Shown piece by piece: positions 46,861-59,680 of a DNA stretch of 64,000 nt. This DNA is from Himantopus leucocephalus. Lineage: Eukaryota; Chordata; Aves; Charadriiformes; Recurvirostridae. Numbering within the stretch: the stretch's first letter is position 1; each line of letters starts with the position of its first letter. Under the pieces are notes generated by a model. The model saw only the letters and a list, made by a program, of their open reading frames with translations. It made no database searches and was not told the origin of the DNA. The translations under genes were made by a program, and so were the position numbers. The stretch lies in contig RSEF01000003.1 of NCBI GenBank assembly GCA_003993805.1, forward strand, positions 80,521,073-80,585,072. Direction: 5' to 3'.

Positions 46861-49392
46861 ATCTGTGTCCTGTTTCAGATCTCAGCCTCAGGGACGGCGT
46901 TACTGCAACACTGGACCAGCAGACAAGCAGTCAAAAAGGAGGAGATGCAGAGCAAAACTCCTTTCCATACAGAAGGAGGAAGAGTGGAAGAGCGTGTTAC
47001 TTTGAAGGGTTTGGATTTTATTTTCTGTTTTACACCCAGCTCTCTGTGCTTGTCAGTTCTACAAACATTTTAATATTCCTGACTTCACAGTTCTTCGCAG
47101 TGCAAGCTCTAACACTACCAACAAAATATTTAGCCTTAGGTTACACCAAAATCCTCTGATCTAGAGGAAAATGGGTCAGGGGATTTGTGTCCAGCCCTTG
47201 CAAAAGTGGGCAGTGGCCTGAGCCAAGCCCAAGGTGAAAGAGACTTCGCACAACTATATGAGAAGTACATAAGCTGCCCAAATAGTGGTCAGTCAGCATT
47301 GTCCAAGGCCATATCTCCAAGATCCACCGAAGAGGTAATTCAGGCTTTATGTGTGCTGTGTTTCATTTACTTAAGGACACGTTCATAACACTGTGTATGT
47401 GGATGAGTTTGTAAATATATGCATCTATAATTTATGAAGCAACCTATTTAAGATTCTTGTCATTTATCAAGATGCTTTTGAGACTTGATTCCTTATTTTG
47501 TAGACCAAATGTTAACATTTGATTGAATTTATTAACTCGATTAAATGAGAAGTGTTCCACATTAGAAAGCATAATGTCGGAATCAATCCCCCCAAAATGT
47601 GGTGATGCTTTAACTAACACCCTGTGACCTCCTGATACCCTCCGACAGTGTCCTGATGAGCTCAGTATAAATAATCAGATCAGAGGTTTCCCAGGGAGCT
47701 CTCTCTAGAGGATATCAGATGTCTCCCCAGAGGGGATGCACCTGCCCCTCTCCTGGCCAGGGGAACTGCAGAACGCATACCCTGCCCTCTCCCAGCCCTC
47801 CATCCCTCCCTTCATCCCTCACAGTCATTCCTTAGCAGAACAAGGCACCCAGTCTAACTGTGGTGACCTTCAGAAAAAGCCTCTCTCTGCTGACTTTGAT
47901 CCCAGAGAGAAGCAGGATGTGGACACTGGAAGACTGTTTGAGCAGGATGGTAGATGGCCACATTAAGAACAAGTACTTGGGGACAGAAATCCAAACACAC
48001 ACCCTCAAGCTAAGACTTTTTGAAGCATCTTGAAAAAAAAAATCATTTGATAACTTTTAGCGATAAAGACAAGTGGTTATTCCTTTGTCAAGACTTGCCA
48101 GGTGCAGTCCAACTTTGTACCAGCCAAAGCAACAACACTGAACATAGCCCGTATGTAGACAGACTGACAGAGAATCCAATCAAGGCAGTAAAACCCATCA
48201 GTGACAGCTCACCACCATGCTGTCTGCTCTGCCCCTCACTTAGAAACTGGAAGTCAGTTAGAAGTGGGACATTTGTCACAAAGCTGATCAAACCTTCTCC
48301 CACCCCAAGCTCTCCTTGTAGGTACGCTATTCCAATTCCAAAATAACAGGAAACAAATTCATTAAAGGCAAAGCATGCAACAGATTTTCTCATAACCATT
48401 CCAGTTTGCTATCTGATAAGACACTGGAGGCAACTTTTGCTCTGCAATAAGAAAGAATCATTAACCTATTCCCAGACTAGCACAAAATTCCTGAACACTC
48501 GCACTGGGCAGTGCTAGATGTCTGGACACCGTGCTCTTAGAACAACAAACTGTTCCCCCCCATCAGTCTCTGAATGACATATGACAATGTTCATGGATTC
48601 TGCCAAAAATAGGAAAGCAGAGAATTTGAGGGATCTTTCCTCTGTGCCTAGAACAGATGGAAAATGCATACCCACCTTGACTTTAACCTTGATATAACCT
48701 TAACTGAACTAAAGGCAGCAGTTATAAAGGCCACAGAGAATGGGACACATCCATAACAGACGTCCACAAGCATCCAAGGTAATCTAAGCCCAAACATCCT
48801 AATTCCCATTTTGCATGATAAATCCCAGGAATTCGTCTGGCCAGGAACTGAAAGACCTTTGGTGAAAAGAGGCACCCCCACTATCCTTAGGACAGATCGT
48901 GTCTCAGCTTCCTGAGCTCTTCAGGCATCATGTTAGTTCCTGGATGGCTGAACAGGCCATGGCTGCCAGGCACGTGTGACTCTACAGGTACAACACACTC
49001 CTCAGCCCAAACATTTAAACTGCCCTGAAAAGAACGATAAAATAGAGACACGTTGTGGGAAAGGTTTCTTTATATAATTTTAAGAACTCAGGGCGGTCTG
49101 GCTACATTCTAATTTCTTTCCCCATTCTGTTGTTCCCTAGACATTTGCTATTAGCCGCTGTTGGAGACAGAATATTGAATTAAAATGATCGTTGTTTCAT
49201 TCTTAAATTCTTATGGAATATGTCACCCTGAAAAAAGCATTCTTTAACTCATAGTTTGAGATTATTGTTAATACCAGGTTTGCAATTTCTCAGAGAAAGA
49301 TTTTGAATGCCTTGTTGATGCCTCACTCCACTCAAGACGAAAGTAAAAATTTCATATTCCACTCCACTGTCTAACAGTAATGACAGTTAACA
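46861..49392. other. Unique DNA, no gene seen
   Basis: Open frames up to 108 codons (48020-48346 plus, 48088-48399 minus) overlap on opposite strands and lack recognisable domains. Somewhat GC-richer around 47690-47970. No repeats were recognised. Confidence 0.5.
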
Positions 49393-49455
49393 CACTATAT
49401 ATACTCTTGTATATATAGTGTATATACATATACGATATATATACTATATACAGAA
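49393..49455. repeat. AT-rich perfect hairpin and TA repeat
   Basis: CACTATATATA (49393-49403) and TATATATAGTG (49410-49420) are perfect 11-bp complements around CTCTTG. Further TATATACATATACGATATATATAC follows. It is prone to cruciform formation and replication slippage; no gene association is visible. Confidence 0.85.
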
Positions 49456-51183
49456 GTCAGTATTCTTAGATAATTTCCATATTTCATCTCACATAAATGC
49501 CCTGCATGGCAGAGCTTTTTATGAGTCCTGAAAGACTACTCTCTCCTCATGCACTGCTCCTACTCAGCCAGAAGGAACCGCGTCAATGCACTGTTGTCCT
49601 TTAATATGAAAAAAAAATTATAGCTAATAATTTCTCAGAGCCTTCTGCAGGATCTTCCCCACTATCAGTGTGGCTGACTCTGAGATGTTTAAGGGGGAGT
49701 CACTGTGCTGTTGCAGTATGAGTCCCAAACATAGCTGATGTCTTAACTGACTTGGTCATGAGAAACACGTGAGCAGCTCTCATCAGCTTTTAGTGTGTAT
49801 GCCCCTGAGTAGTTTGGGCCTAGCATGTAGGATAGCACTTAACCGTGTTAGACTATATTTGCATGATAGATACTTACAATGCTTAAAGCATCTTTCCATT
49901 GTCATGTCTATGTTCTGACTAGGGCCTTTGACGGAACCATCTCTTTTGTTGAAGACTGCTCTCAAAATTGCAGAAATGAAATAAATCCTTCTAACACAAT
50001 CCACTAAATCTCTCACCTTGCTTTCTTATTAAGCCTTTTTTTTTTCTAGTCACCAGCAGTGACTAAAAGTCTCATTGAGTTTTTACCTTTCCCCTGTTTT
50101 CTTTGAGAACTATTTACTGGCTTTCAGCCGCAGTGAAAAGAAACTCCCATTTAACAAATGCACCATATTCTATAGTCCAATCAATACCAACCCTCTTTAC
50201 TGATCATTTGGCTTAATTCAGAAGAAAAGATGTCATGCTTCACATAAATCACTTTTTCTACTCAAAAGAATCCCTTATTGAATAAACTGTAGTGTCATTT
50301 CAGTCAACAAAAATAGAGCACAAAGATCCTAGGCACCCCTTGGTAGTTTGCATTATTTATCCACCTGTAAAGTGATGTGATTCTGATGCAAATGAAATAC
50401 ATTTTTAACTTACATTTTCTCTTCTAATAGAAAGTTACTACAGAAGGCTAGAAATGTCCCTATTTATGTAAGTGGACTTTCAATTACTGTAATCCAACAA
50501 GCACTGTACATGTATATATATGCCCGTGTTCATTCACAGTTCTAGCAAAATTGAACCCATTAGGAGATGCTTCACTTTGTTCTTGTTGGCACTGCTGTTC
50601 AGGTGCTTTGATTAAACAAGCAGATCGAGTCCTTTTAGAATGACAATTCAAAACTGTTCGCTCTCAGCTTTTAGTTTGGATCCAGGTTGGAAATATGACA
50701 CATTGCAAAATCACACTGAGCCGGATTTACGGCATAATGTAATAGATGATTCACCAATACTTTTGCTTGTGCCAGACTGAGACAACAGACCTTAAATCAG
50801 CAATCAGTGTCAGGTTTGTAACTGCGTGGTCTATCTTAAAAAAAAAAAAAACAAACAGAAATAAAACAAAAAGTCTCTACAGGACATTTTTTTCAGTTGT
50901 GGAGACACAGAAGTACCATGATACTGACACCAGCGTGGAAACCTTCATTTCCATATTTATGTAAATTATCTACTGTAGCTTCAGGAATGTAAACATATGA
51001 AGTTTCCATGCTCCCAAATGCAGTTTGAAATACGAACAATTTCGTTCGGGATCAGAGAAAAAGGTATGTTGCACATGACGACTATAACTGCTAAGCTGCA
51101 AGCTGCATAAGCAGCTCATTTTAAGCAACTGTGTGTTCGAGTTTGCCAATAATATGTTCTGAATTCTTCTACAGATACTGGAA
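49456..51183. other. Unique AT-rich DNA; enhancer-like stretch near 50.6 kb
   Basis: No gene is recognised. The sequence at about 50560-50760 has the repeat-free texture of conserved non-coding DNA (weak inference). An A14 run lies at 50838-50851. ATTTGCAT octamer-like words occur at about 49857-49864. Confidence 0.4.
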
Positions 51184-51225
51184 GCGTGTGTGTGTGTGCG
51201 CGCGCGCGCGCGTGTGTGTGTGCGC
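51184..51225 (+). repeat. (GT)n(GC)n(GT)n, Z-DNA-prone tract
   Basis: 42 bp of perfectly alternating purine-pyrimidine: GCGTGT..., then seven or so GC steps, then GTGTGT...GCGC. A central (GC)n flanked by (GT)n is the strongest known natural Z-DNA-forming pattern. It also carries many CpGs in a CpG-poor region. The His/Ala/Arg/Thr-repeat open frame on minus is its shadow. Confidence 0.95.
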
Positions 51226-51549
51226 TGTCATAACCTATCTGCCCAAGCATGGACTGTCTTGAAAGATTAAGTGCACCTATTTTGAACTGGAGGCTGCATG
51301 CCATAATTTTTAGCTAACCCGTTTCCTTCTTAGTGAAAACAGAAATAAAAATATATTGTGCACACTTCATTGCTAGAACCTTTGACCTCAGCTGCCTGTC
51401 TAGCTGAGACTGTGATGAATGCTTTGTGTCTCTTCATTTTTAATTGCTCATAAATTGTTATCCCATGAAACACAAAACTAGCCTTGTCCTCATTTTAGTA
51501 GGGGTTGGAGGTCAGCCTAACAGTAATACAATTAAGGAGTGTCTTTGTG
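51226..51549. other. Unique DNA
   Basis: Nothing recognised. Confidence 0.4.
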
Positions 51550-51580
51550 TGGGGGTGTGGGAGTGAGGAGGGCAGGAGGG
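51550..51580 (+). other. Loose G-quadruplex motif
   Basis: G-runs GGGGG, GGG, GGG and GGG with loops of 3, 8 and 5 bases. One loop exceeds the usual 7, so stability would be modest. Confidence 0.45.
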
Positions 51581-54500
51581 TTACAGAAGGTTGTGGTAGT
51601 GAAAGATGTATTCCTTTCCAAGGAAATACAAAGCAAATTCCACACTTTCAAACAAAAGTCTTTAATGTTTGACAGTGTTGAGAAAAGCTCCTGGGAGGAC
51701 ATTTAGAAGGGCAATAAAGTTGACATAATTTTTCCATATCTGTATAATCTTTCTTAAACACACATGTACACATGGTTCTATGTGATAGCACTGATCTTCT
51801 CGTTGCAATGGCAGACTTAATCCTATGGGTCAGATTTTACCCAGGTACGCGCGTTCTAACTTGCTGATTTCAGAAGAGATGATAGCCTACCTTTTGACTC
51901 CTCTATAAAATAATCTAAACCACATCTGTGAAGATAGCACTGCAGAGTTGCTTTCCTCTGGTTAATCTTTGCTCCGTTGTCACACATTTCCTTCCTGTTC
52001 TTGAAAAGCTGGACTACCCTTAAGTCAAATAATATACAGTATGCCAAGCCACAATGATATCTTTCACCTTCAAAATGTCTGGTAATAAATAACAAAAAAA
52101 TATTAGCTCAGTGACATCAGGGAGCTTAGCGTTCCCAGATATAAACCTGTTTTGATTTTGGTTGAATACATATGCAAATAAAGCAAGCTTGCTGAATTTG
52201 CTTTTACCTCGCACCGTACATAATTCTGTTTAACAAAAACGTTATTGGGCTTTCAGTAATTGAACATCTCTTCAGATTCCTACAAACCAAACCATTCTGG
52301 TAATAATGGGTTCTTGTTGGGGTTAAATCAGGCAATTTGTTCCAAAACCCGTAACGATCCTTGTTCTCTGATTTAGCTCTAACAAGGTGCGGTATTTGCA
52401 GCAAAGCCACTAAGTTCTCAGAAACCTGACAGTCATGGAGCTTGGAAACAGCCTTCTCCAGCCCATTGCATAAGCTAATTTTAACACCTGTTTAAAAAAT
52501 ACTCATAGCTATAAGGAAAATCAGCATTTAGCACCCATTGTTGAATTCTTCGTGGAAGACAGACAATTCCACCACTTAGTCATAGTACAACGGATGCTGT
52601 TAGCTCATACAGACTTCAGCTGTCCAGATAGCAGAAAAGAAAGTTTTAGTCCCAGTATGTGACACACTGCTGAATTCAGCAGCGCAAGAGTCTGTACCTT
52701 CTCACCTGCATGCTCACCAGTGACCTGTTACCACACTTTCACAAAAAGTCCTACAGTTTCATCAGATACTGCATAGAAAGAGATGCAGCAAGTTACTAAG
52801 GGAGGCTACTAGGCTCCCAAGATACAAATACGAACTGGATTTTCAGAGTACTCAGAATCTTTCCTTCAGATCTGTGTCTGGTTTATTTTTTCTAAACTGA
52901 AATCTATCATGAGTCAACTACTAACATTTTATCATTTGGCTTCATAGAATATTAATTATTTTCCCATGAACGCTAATGAAGTACTACTAGGAAAGAGAAC
53001 AGAAACTATTGCAGAATATTGTTCTTCCTCTGATGAAGGATTCCTGCTTGCTTTAGCTTTGCTAGTAGTTGAAATTGCATATGTTTGCTAATGGACCTGC
53101 TAAGGCTGAATTATATTTCAGGCCTTCTGTAAACTGAATTCTTACCTTATCTTTAGCAGATAAAAAGCATATTAGCATTTTCAGGATTTGGGATGGAAAA
53201 AAAATTATTTCTCTGATATATAGGGTTAAATTATACTGCAATGTTTATCATGACTTCTGCAAGATTTACTTTTTTGCTTAAAAAAGCCACTCCTTAAGGC
53301 TTTTGATTCCATGGGATTTCTAGCTTCCTTATTCAAACAGTAAAGGCCTGATACCATCCCTCTGAACCCAATCTTAGTTGTGAATTAAGTTCCACCTAAA
53401 TCACAGATAACAGTCTGGACTGCCTACACCCCAGCGTTACTCAAAGTCTTCAGTGCTAAAAGCTGGTATGTTCTTCCACAGGCTGTGGAAAGCTCCCGAG
53501 CTGTCTATAGTTAGAGTCACATGCACTCAGAAACACTCTCTTCGTGCAGGGTGGACACCTACTCTAAGGAGGAAATTTAGATCCAGACATTGAGTAACCT
53601 ACATTGTCCCTGCTGGAACTGGAAAGTTCAGTTGTGGTTTAACATACAAGCTGTTCCTTGGTCTCTCTTCTGGTATAATCTAGTAGTTAAAACATCCAAA
53701 GAAGGAAAAATGTGAGTGCTAGATCCCCTTGACTCAAGGGTTATTAACTTAAAGTCCATAAAAATGTCTGAAACATCAGGCCAGAGATATGCTAGGTGTA
53801 CACCTCTCTACCTGGAAGTCAGACAAATATGAAGAAGCCTGAGAAGCCTCTAGGTTAGGACTTCTGCTGAGGAAAGGTAGTCCTGCCAGTGCCAGTGTTG
53901 ACACGATGACGGTGTAATGTTAAACCTATACTTATTTCAAGGGCCAAGGTCTGGAACTCTAGCTACGCACCATCCCAGGTAGAAGTTAAGATCCTACTTT
54001 CCTGCTTTCTTTTCAACTCCATAAGGGCCTCACTTCAACTGTCGGTGTCTTTCCTTCCTCCTGCTTGATATCCCCACGTCTGGCACATGGACATTTGGCC
54101 CCTCTTGCCGCCTGAGCAAGTCACATCTGAGCACTGCTGCCAGTGCCTCCACTGCTCATAAGAGCACCTTGCTCCATGAGATACTACCTGCATGAGAGGC
54201 TGGACAGCTTGCATCTCAAACTGAGGGAGACACTGTGTTGGTTTTCTCCTCATTCAGTGGACTTGCCAAGACTGATCTCTCATAGTCTTCAGAAATGCCC
54301 ACCCTTCCTCATTCTTTATGTGTGCAATATAGGTAATTTCAGATCACTAAAGACTTCCTATCTAAAATTTAGGTGTACCTTTGTCCCAGATGTTTTGGTT
54401 AGACAAAAGCTGAAACTCAACTTGCAAACTCCGGTAGGCCTTAACATTTACACAGCCCTTCTACAGACTTAATTGGAAAAAGGCTAGTATTAGCCAGATA

Positions 54501-56194
54501 AAAAATCCAGGGTGTATGTTTCTGATACTTTTTCAATTAAAATTTATCACAGCACAAATGACAAATCATAGCATTCTTGTTGAATCACAGCATTGCATCA
54601 CAGCATTCTCATTGAAAATGTCAGAGCAGTTACTTTTCTCTTAATAAAGTTTACTATTTCATTCTACGGATGGAGAAGGTTTCTTTCAACATTGTGTACA
54701 AAATCTCTCTTAAGACTCAGTAGGGTCAGTTCAGGTGGGTGTTGCTGCCAACATCTACCGAGCCGCTCAGCGGGAATTTCCAGCGATGGGGAATCTGAGT
54801 AATAAGAATTTGATGGGTTCTCCCTCCTAATTTTTCTTAGAAAATGGTGATTTTGAACAAGTTTGGTAGTAAAGATACTGTTTCCATAACTTGTCATGTG
54901 TTTGGTTCCATTAAAGTTCAGAAAGGAGTCTGAATCCTTGCTAAGTTTGTATTGGATAACAAAAGGCTATACGGTGTTTTGAGGCAGGCTGTGAGAAGTG
55001 ACCTGGACTTAAAACCAGATTGAAAGATAGCTGTCTCCTAAAGAAGATGTTGTCTGCGGCTGGTTTTCCAGATGCTGCTGATAAAGAGACTGTCACCTTT
55101 TTCCCCCCGAGTCCCTTACGAGGGGAGGGTATCAGGCCCAGCAGCAAAGGCCAGCATGACGGGATGACTGCTGATGGCAAACCTCCATCAAATGTGTTAG
55201 AGAGAAGGAAGGTTAAATTCTGGCTCTCTCTCAAGTAGAACAGATTGCAGACGAAAGAAGGTCAGTCCTGGATGAGTTCTTGAAAGATAGTTCCCAGATG
55301 TGTTACTTAATAAAGCAGCGGCTTGTCCAAACTATATTCCTGATGTGTCTATTCCTTTAGTGCTAGGGACATCCAACACTTTTTTTGCAAAATACCACTT
55401 TTTAGGGAAAATAGGTGTCACTTTAAGTGAGCCTAGAATTGCACATTGTAATTAGCTTTCTTTTTAAATATGTTTGGGTCTCTCATTTGCAGAAAGCCAT
55501 GCCTGAGAAATAGCGCATCATGCTCATTTAAAACCATTTCGTATACATCATGTACTACAAAGGTCTTGAGTTTATGAGCTATTTTTCTTTAGGGCTATGG
55601 ACTTCAAACACAGTGTGTTTCTCAAAGCGGAGGAGACAATGAATTTGAGACTTCAAGTAGCCAGTGTTAGGGCAAAGCTAATGATTCTGCAAGTGCCTTC
55701 TCCAGCATGTGGCAACTTCTGAAGAGAACCATCCTGGACTGCAGCCATCCCCTTTGAGGTGGCAAAATAACTCTTACACAGCAGAGAACTCATAATGGAG
55801 GGAAGAGGTGGTGTTTGGAAAGCAGGTTGTGTTCAGTAAGATGCTCATTTTACAGTCCTAGTGTCAGAGGGCAAGACTAGTCAGGCTTTCCCAAGCACCC
55901 GGCTCCACTTCGTGACAGGAGCGTGCCACCACCTTGTACTTTCTTGCCAGTCTCATGACAAGAACCAGGAGAGCAGTGAAAGCTGTTAAACGTAGTTCAT
56001 AATGCAGCCATATCTTTGGCCTTAGCTCCAGCAAGCCCAGGTGGGAAATAAGGGTCATTTAGAAACACAGCACTTCCCACAAACTAGAGAGAGATGTAAA
56101 ACGTACTTACCTACTCATAATTTTCTTTCTCTGAAGTGGATACTGGGCCCTCTGTGACCCATTAGAGCTGGATTATTCTTCCGCTCTAAACAAA
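51581..56194. other. Unique DNA, no gene seen
   Basis: More than 4.6 kb without a recognised gene or named repeat. A small local duplication, AATCATAGCATTCTTGTTGAA (54563-54583) versus AATCACAGCATTCTCATTGAA-like sequence (to 54617), separated by another ATCACAGCATT word, is present at 54560-54617. Open frames of 60-109 codons, many overlapping on opposite strands, show no domains. Confidence 0.5.
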
Positions 56195-56235
56195 GAAGCT
56201 ATCTTTTTTTTTTTTTTTTTTTTTTTGCTAGCTTC
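56195..56235. repeat. T23 homopolymer inside a 7-bp inverted repeat
   Basis: T23 at 56204-56226 is bracketed by GAAGCTA (56195-56201) and TAGCTTC (56229-56235). It could be the poly-A tail of a minus-strand retrocopy, but no retrocopied gene or target-site duplication is recognised; the inverted repeat may be chance. Confidence 0.7.
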
Positions 56236-57303
56236 TCAAACTAGTGCCAACTGCCCAAATTGGGAAGACAAACTACAAATCCTGATGAATAAACATTCTG
56301 CAAGATTAGCCATCTCCAAGCAGGAGATGTTCGCTTTTATCTATTTAATTTATCAAACAAAAAATGGAAATGAAGATGGTAAGGCAAGATACCAAAATGA
56401 AGGATTTGCAGGATTTCTCCCTTAGCTCTCAGCAGGAGTGCTTTCTGAGGGACAAAAGGACGATTAGAGACATGATGCAAATGAGACAGTGTTCTGGGTG
56501 GGGTCTCTCCACAGCCGCTTTAGAAAAAGGAAAATTCCAAGCAGGTAAATACATTTTAGCTTGCTCCCTTGTGGGTGTCTGGTGCTCAGTGATGCATCAC
56601 AGGTGGGACGTATCAAACAGTAAAACAAACCTCCACAAGTATAAAAGACATTTAAGTTATCAGGAAAATTGAACCCAGAGGAAAGAAAACCTTTATTTGA
56701 GAGTGGCTGCATGTTTTATTGTGTTGGGTTGTGCTTTTTTTCTTTACTGCCTTCCCACAGCATACAAAGAAAGCTTTTTTTTAAAAAAAATGAACAAGCA
56801 AGTCCTCTAAATACTGCAGAATTTTGTGCCTACAGGTCATGGTTGGTTTAAACAGTACATATGGGAAACCATAAAAGAACAGGTATGCGCACAAAAAAAG
56901 AAGCACTGACCTGGTGTAGCCTTTTCCTTGGCAGCTGCCCAGAAGAATGCTGGCCTTAAATAAACAACCTGATGGACTAGCAAACTTTTGAATTTATACA
57001 TCAGGAAATAGAAGATGTGGCTCTTTGCCACCCCTTCATAAAGTTGCCCACATAATCCTAAAATTATATCTGATGTTCTTCAATGATTAATTTTTGCATA
57101 AACAGAATTTTTATGTTCCAACCACATCTCAGGTACTAATGTGTATAAATGACTGATCTTCTGGAAAGAGTGAGAGCACAGGAAAGGAAAGTGTTTGGTT
57201 CAGATGACAACTTAAGCATGCTAATACAAACTGAGAATCAGTCAGAGAAGATGCACGCTATTATTGGAGGTGGAGAGTGGCCTCACACGTATTAGCTCTC
57301 CTA
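56236..57303. other. Unique DNA, no gene seen
   Basis: Open frames at 56225-56672 have no recognised domains. Confidence 0.45.
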
Positions 57304-57528
57304 AAGTGCAGTAAATAAAGTAATAATTCATTGTAAGTGATAAAAAAGGGATCTGAATAATAGAAAGTTTTATCAACATGTTTATAAAGTTGTTCTGTGC
57401 AGTCTAAAGCAGCCNAAGTGCAGTAAATAAAGTAATAATTCATTGTAAGTGATAAAAAAAAGGGATCTGAATAATAGAAAGTTTTATCAACATGTTTACA
57501 AAGTTGTTCTGTGCAGTCTAAAGCAGCC
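57304..57528. other. Single-N join with about 111-bp duplicated flank
   Basis: Bases 57304-57414 and 57416-57528 are the same sequence either side of an N at 57415. The second copy has two extra A in an A-run and one substitution (TTTATAAAG versus TTTACAAAG). A homopolymer-length difference plus one SNP is typical of unmerged haplotype contig ends. Confidence 0.88.
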
Positions 57529-59619
57529 TGGCTTCCAATGGAGCCTTGCTCTCTGTCACCATCACTCTAATATCTTCCCCTGCAGAGAGTCCTGTTTCTG
57601 CATACATCCATTCTGGCAACACCAAAGGGCAAGGGAGAGCCTACATTGGGACCAGTTTCGACCTAGCTGTATGTCTAACTGGCCAACCCCACAATTGTGC
57701 TAACAGACACAGCCTGCCTTTCCTTCAGAAAGCGTCAAATGTGGGTCTCTCATCCAGTTAAATAGATTTCTTTTTTAAAGAAATTTTTTAAATAATTTTA
57801 AAAAATTTAATTGAAAATAGAGCACAGATTCAGGGTATACTTGGAGAAAATCACAAGACAATCAGATAAACACACAAAGTTTAAGAAATTAGGAAAAAAC
57901 ACTACTAAGTGTTGACTCATATACAAAAACTTTTTGAGACATGACTTCAAAGAAACCAGCAAAGATGATGGGTCACACAGAAAAAGACTGTAATGGATGA
58001 ATTTTGCTGCAAAATCTGTATCAATAACACTTGGATACCAGGACTAAGATCCGGTCGAGTCCCTACTTAACACATAGCTCTATTAAATCCTTACCTGTGA
58101 GATAAAACCCACAGTTGCCATTTTTAAGGCACCATTAACAGGCTTTTCAGAACTCTGTGAAACACCATGAAACATGTGCGTCACTTGCATGAAGTCCCTC
58201 AGCTGTCCTACATATTCATGCTGCAGACAGCAGAAACCACCCTCATTTTCAAATAAAGTGAAAATGCCCAGGAAGTTCAAGAAAATCCAGAAATAAACAC
58301 ATCCATTGATTCAGGACCATTAAATATTCCGAGTTACTATAAAACATCATCTGAAAGATTAGTAGTTACTTCAACCGCATGCTCAGGAAGCCGGTTGACA
58401 ATTCTTTGCGGAATCCACTCCACCTGGTCACAGGTTATATTGTGGTTGTCAGAGCTTAGTCCATAGTCCATAGGGACGCTGACAAGAACTTCCAGAGAGC
58501 AAGTCATTCCACCCCTAACACTTCCTCTAGCATTGGATTCATTATCCAGAGACGCTTAACCATTTTCACTGACTGCACAAGGATCTTAGATGCTAATTTG
58601 CACCACCTCCTAACCTCCAAATGACTATAGGTTAGCTAAATGAGCTCTAACAGTAATGGATAACTTGTCCTTCTACACAAATGCAGGTAATTGTATTCAT
58701 CTGATTTATTTTTGAGCTCATAAGAGTAGAAACTATCCCAAGGCCTCAGAAAGAACTGAGCAGTCAGTATTTATTTACTAACATTCACCATTCCAAAAGC
58801 AACTTTTCTTTCCTTCATACCAGATTTTCATTGCAAACTTTCACTTCCAGCTTGTCTTATGAATGGCAATCAAATGCAGAGGCAAACTATTGGAGTAGAT
58901 AACATTACCCTCTTCGGCGTTTGAAAGCTGAAGACATTTTTAGCTTTTGATTTTGTTTATGATGTTACCTTCAATGGCTGGAGCCTTTTTATTTAAATTG
59001 CTCTGACAATTCTCTAGGTGGCCACGTCGGTCCAAACACAGAGGTGCGCTTCCACCATTTCAACATCGGTTTACTTGATATAAGGGAAAATGGTCAAGGA
59101 ATTCCCAAGGAGAACAAACAGACAAATAAAAACACAGGTTGTAAAATGCCTCCCTGGGACTAGAAACGGTTGCAGTGTTTGGTGGAGTGGGCAGGTACTT
59201 GAGCTCTCTGCAAATAGCTGGCAAAATGGCAGAATTACAGCAGCTGAAAGGTCTGGGCAGCACATACAGAGATCACTTCTATGATGAGCCATCAGCAAGT
59301 GATCTTGCTGTCTCCTGGACGTTGGTGTGAAGCCAAAAGGGCTGTGATCACAACTAGAAATAGGCCTGCAATACTGCAAAGCACCCAAGGTGCTTCTAAC
59401 AAAGCCAGCAAATTGGCATGGAGCTCTTTCATTACAGGATGCTGCAGTTTTGAGATGAAATGTCTGCCTAGGTAAAAGGCCTCTTCACTTCTGGATTGGT
59501 AAAAACTTCTTTTTCCCATTGAGGAGATTAAAGATACACTGTGTGTGCAGGTGACTTGACTGGTACTCAGGAAAGTGTGCGCTTGTGGCAAGATGCAGCT
59601 GCAGTAGTGCCCTTCACTG
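57529..59619. other. Unique DNA with AT-rich patch
   Basis: A very AT-rich, partly palindromic patch (TTTCTTTTTTAAAGAAA and neighbours) lies at about 57768-57815. Sequence at about 58870-59010 has a smooth enhancer-like texture (weak inference). Opposite-strand open frames at 59060-59591 overlap and have no recognised domains. Confidence 0.45.
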
Positions 59620-59680
59620 GGAGAGGAGAGGAGAGGAGAGGAGAGGAGAGGAGAGGAGAGGAGAGGAGAGGAGAGGAGAG
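59620..59680 (+). repeat. (GGAGA)12 pentanucleotide microsatellite
   Basis: Twelve perfect GGAGA units plus one G, all purine on the plus strand. As a perfect array it is likely polymorphic, and as a homopurine mirror-like tract it may form triplex DNA. Arg/Glu/Gly repeat frames here are translations of the array. Confidence 0.97.

Noticed and set aside
51116..51304. His/Ala/Arg/Thr-repeat peptide on the minus strand
   Set aside because: It is a translation of the (GT)n(GC)n tract.
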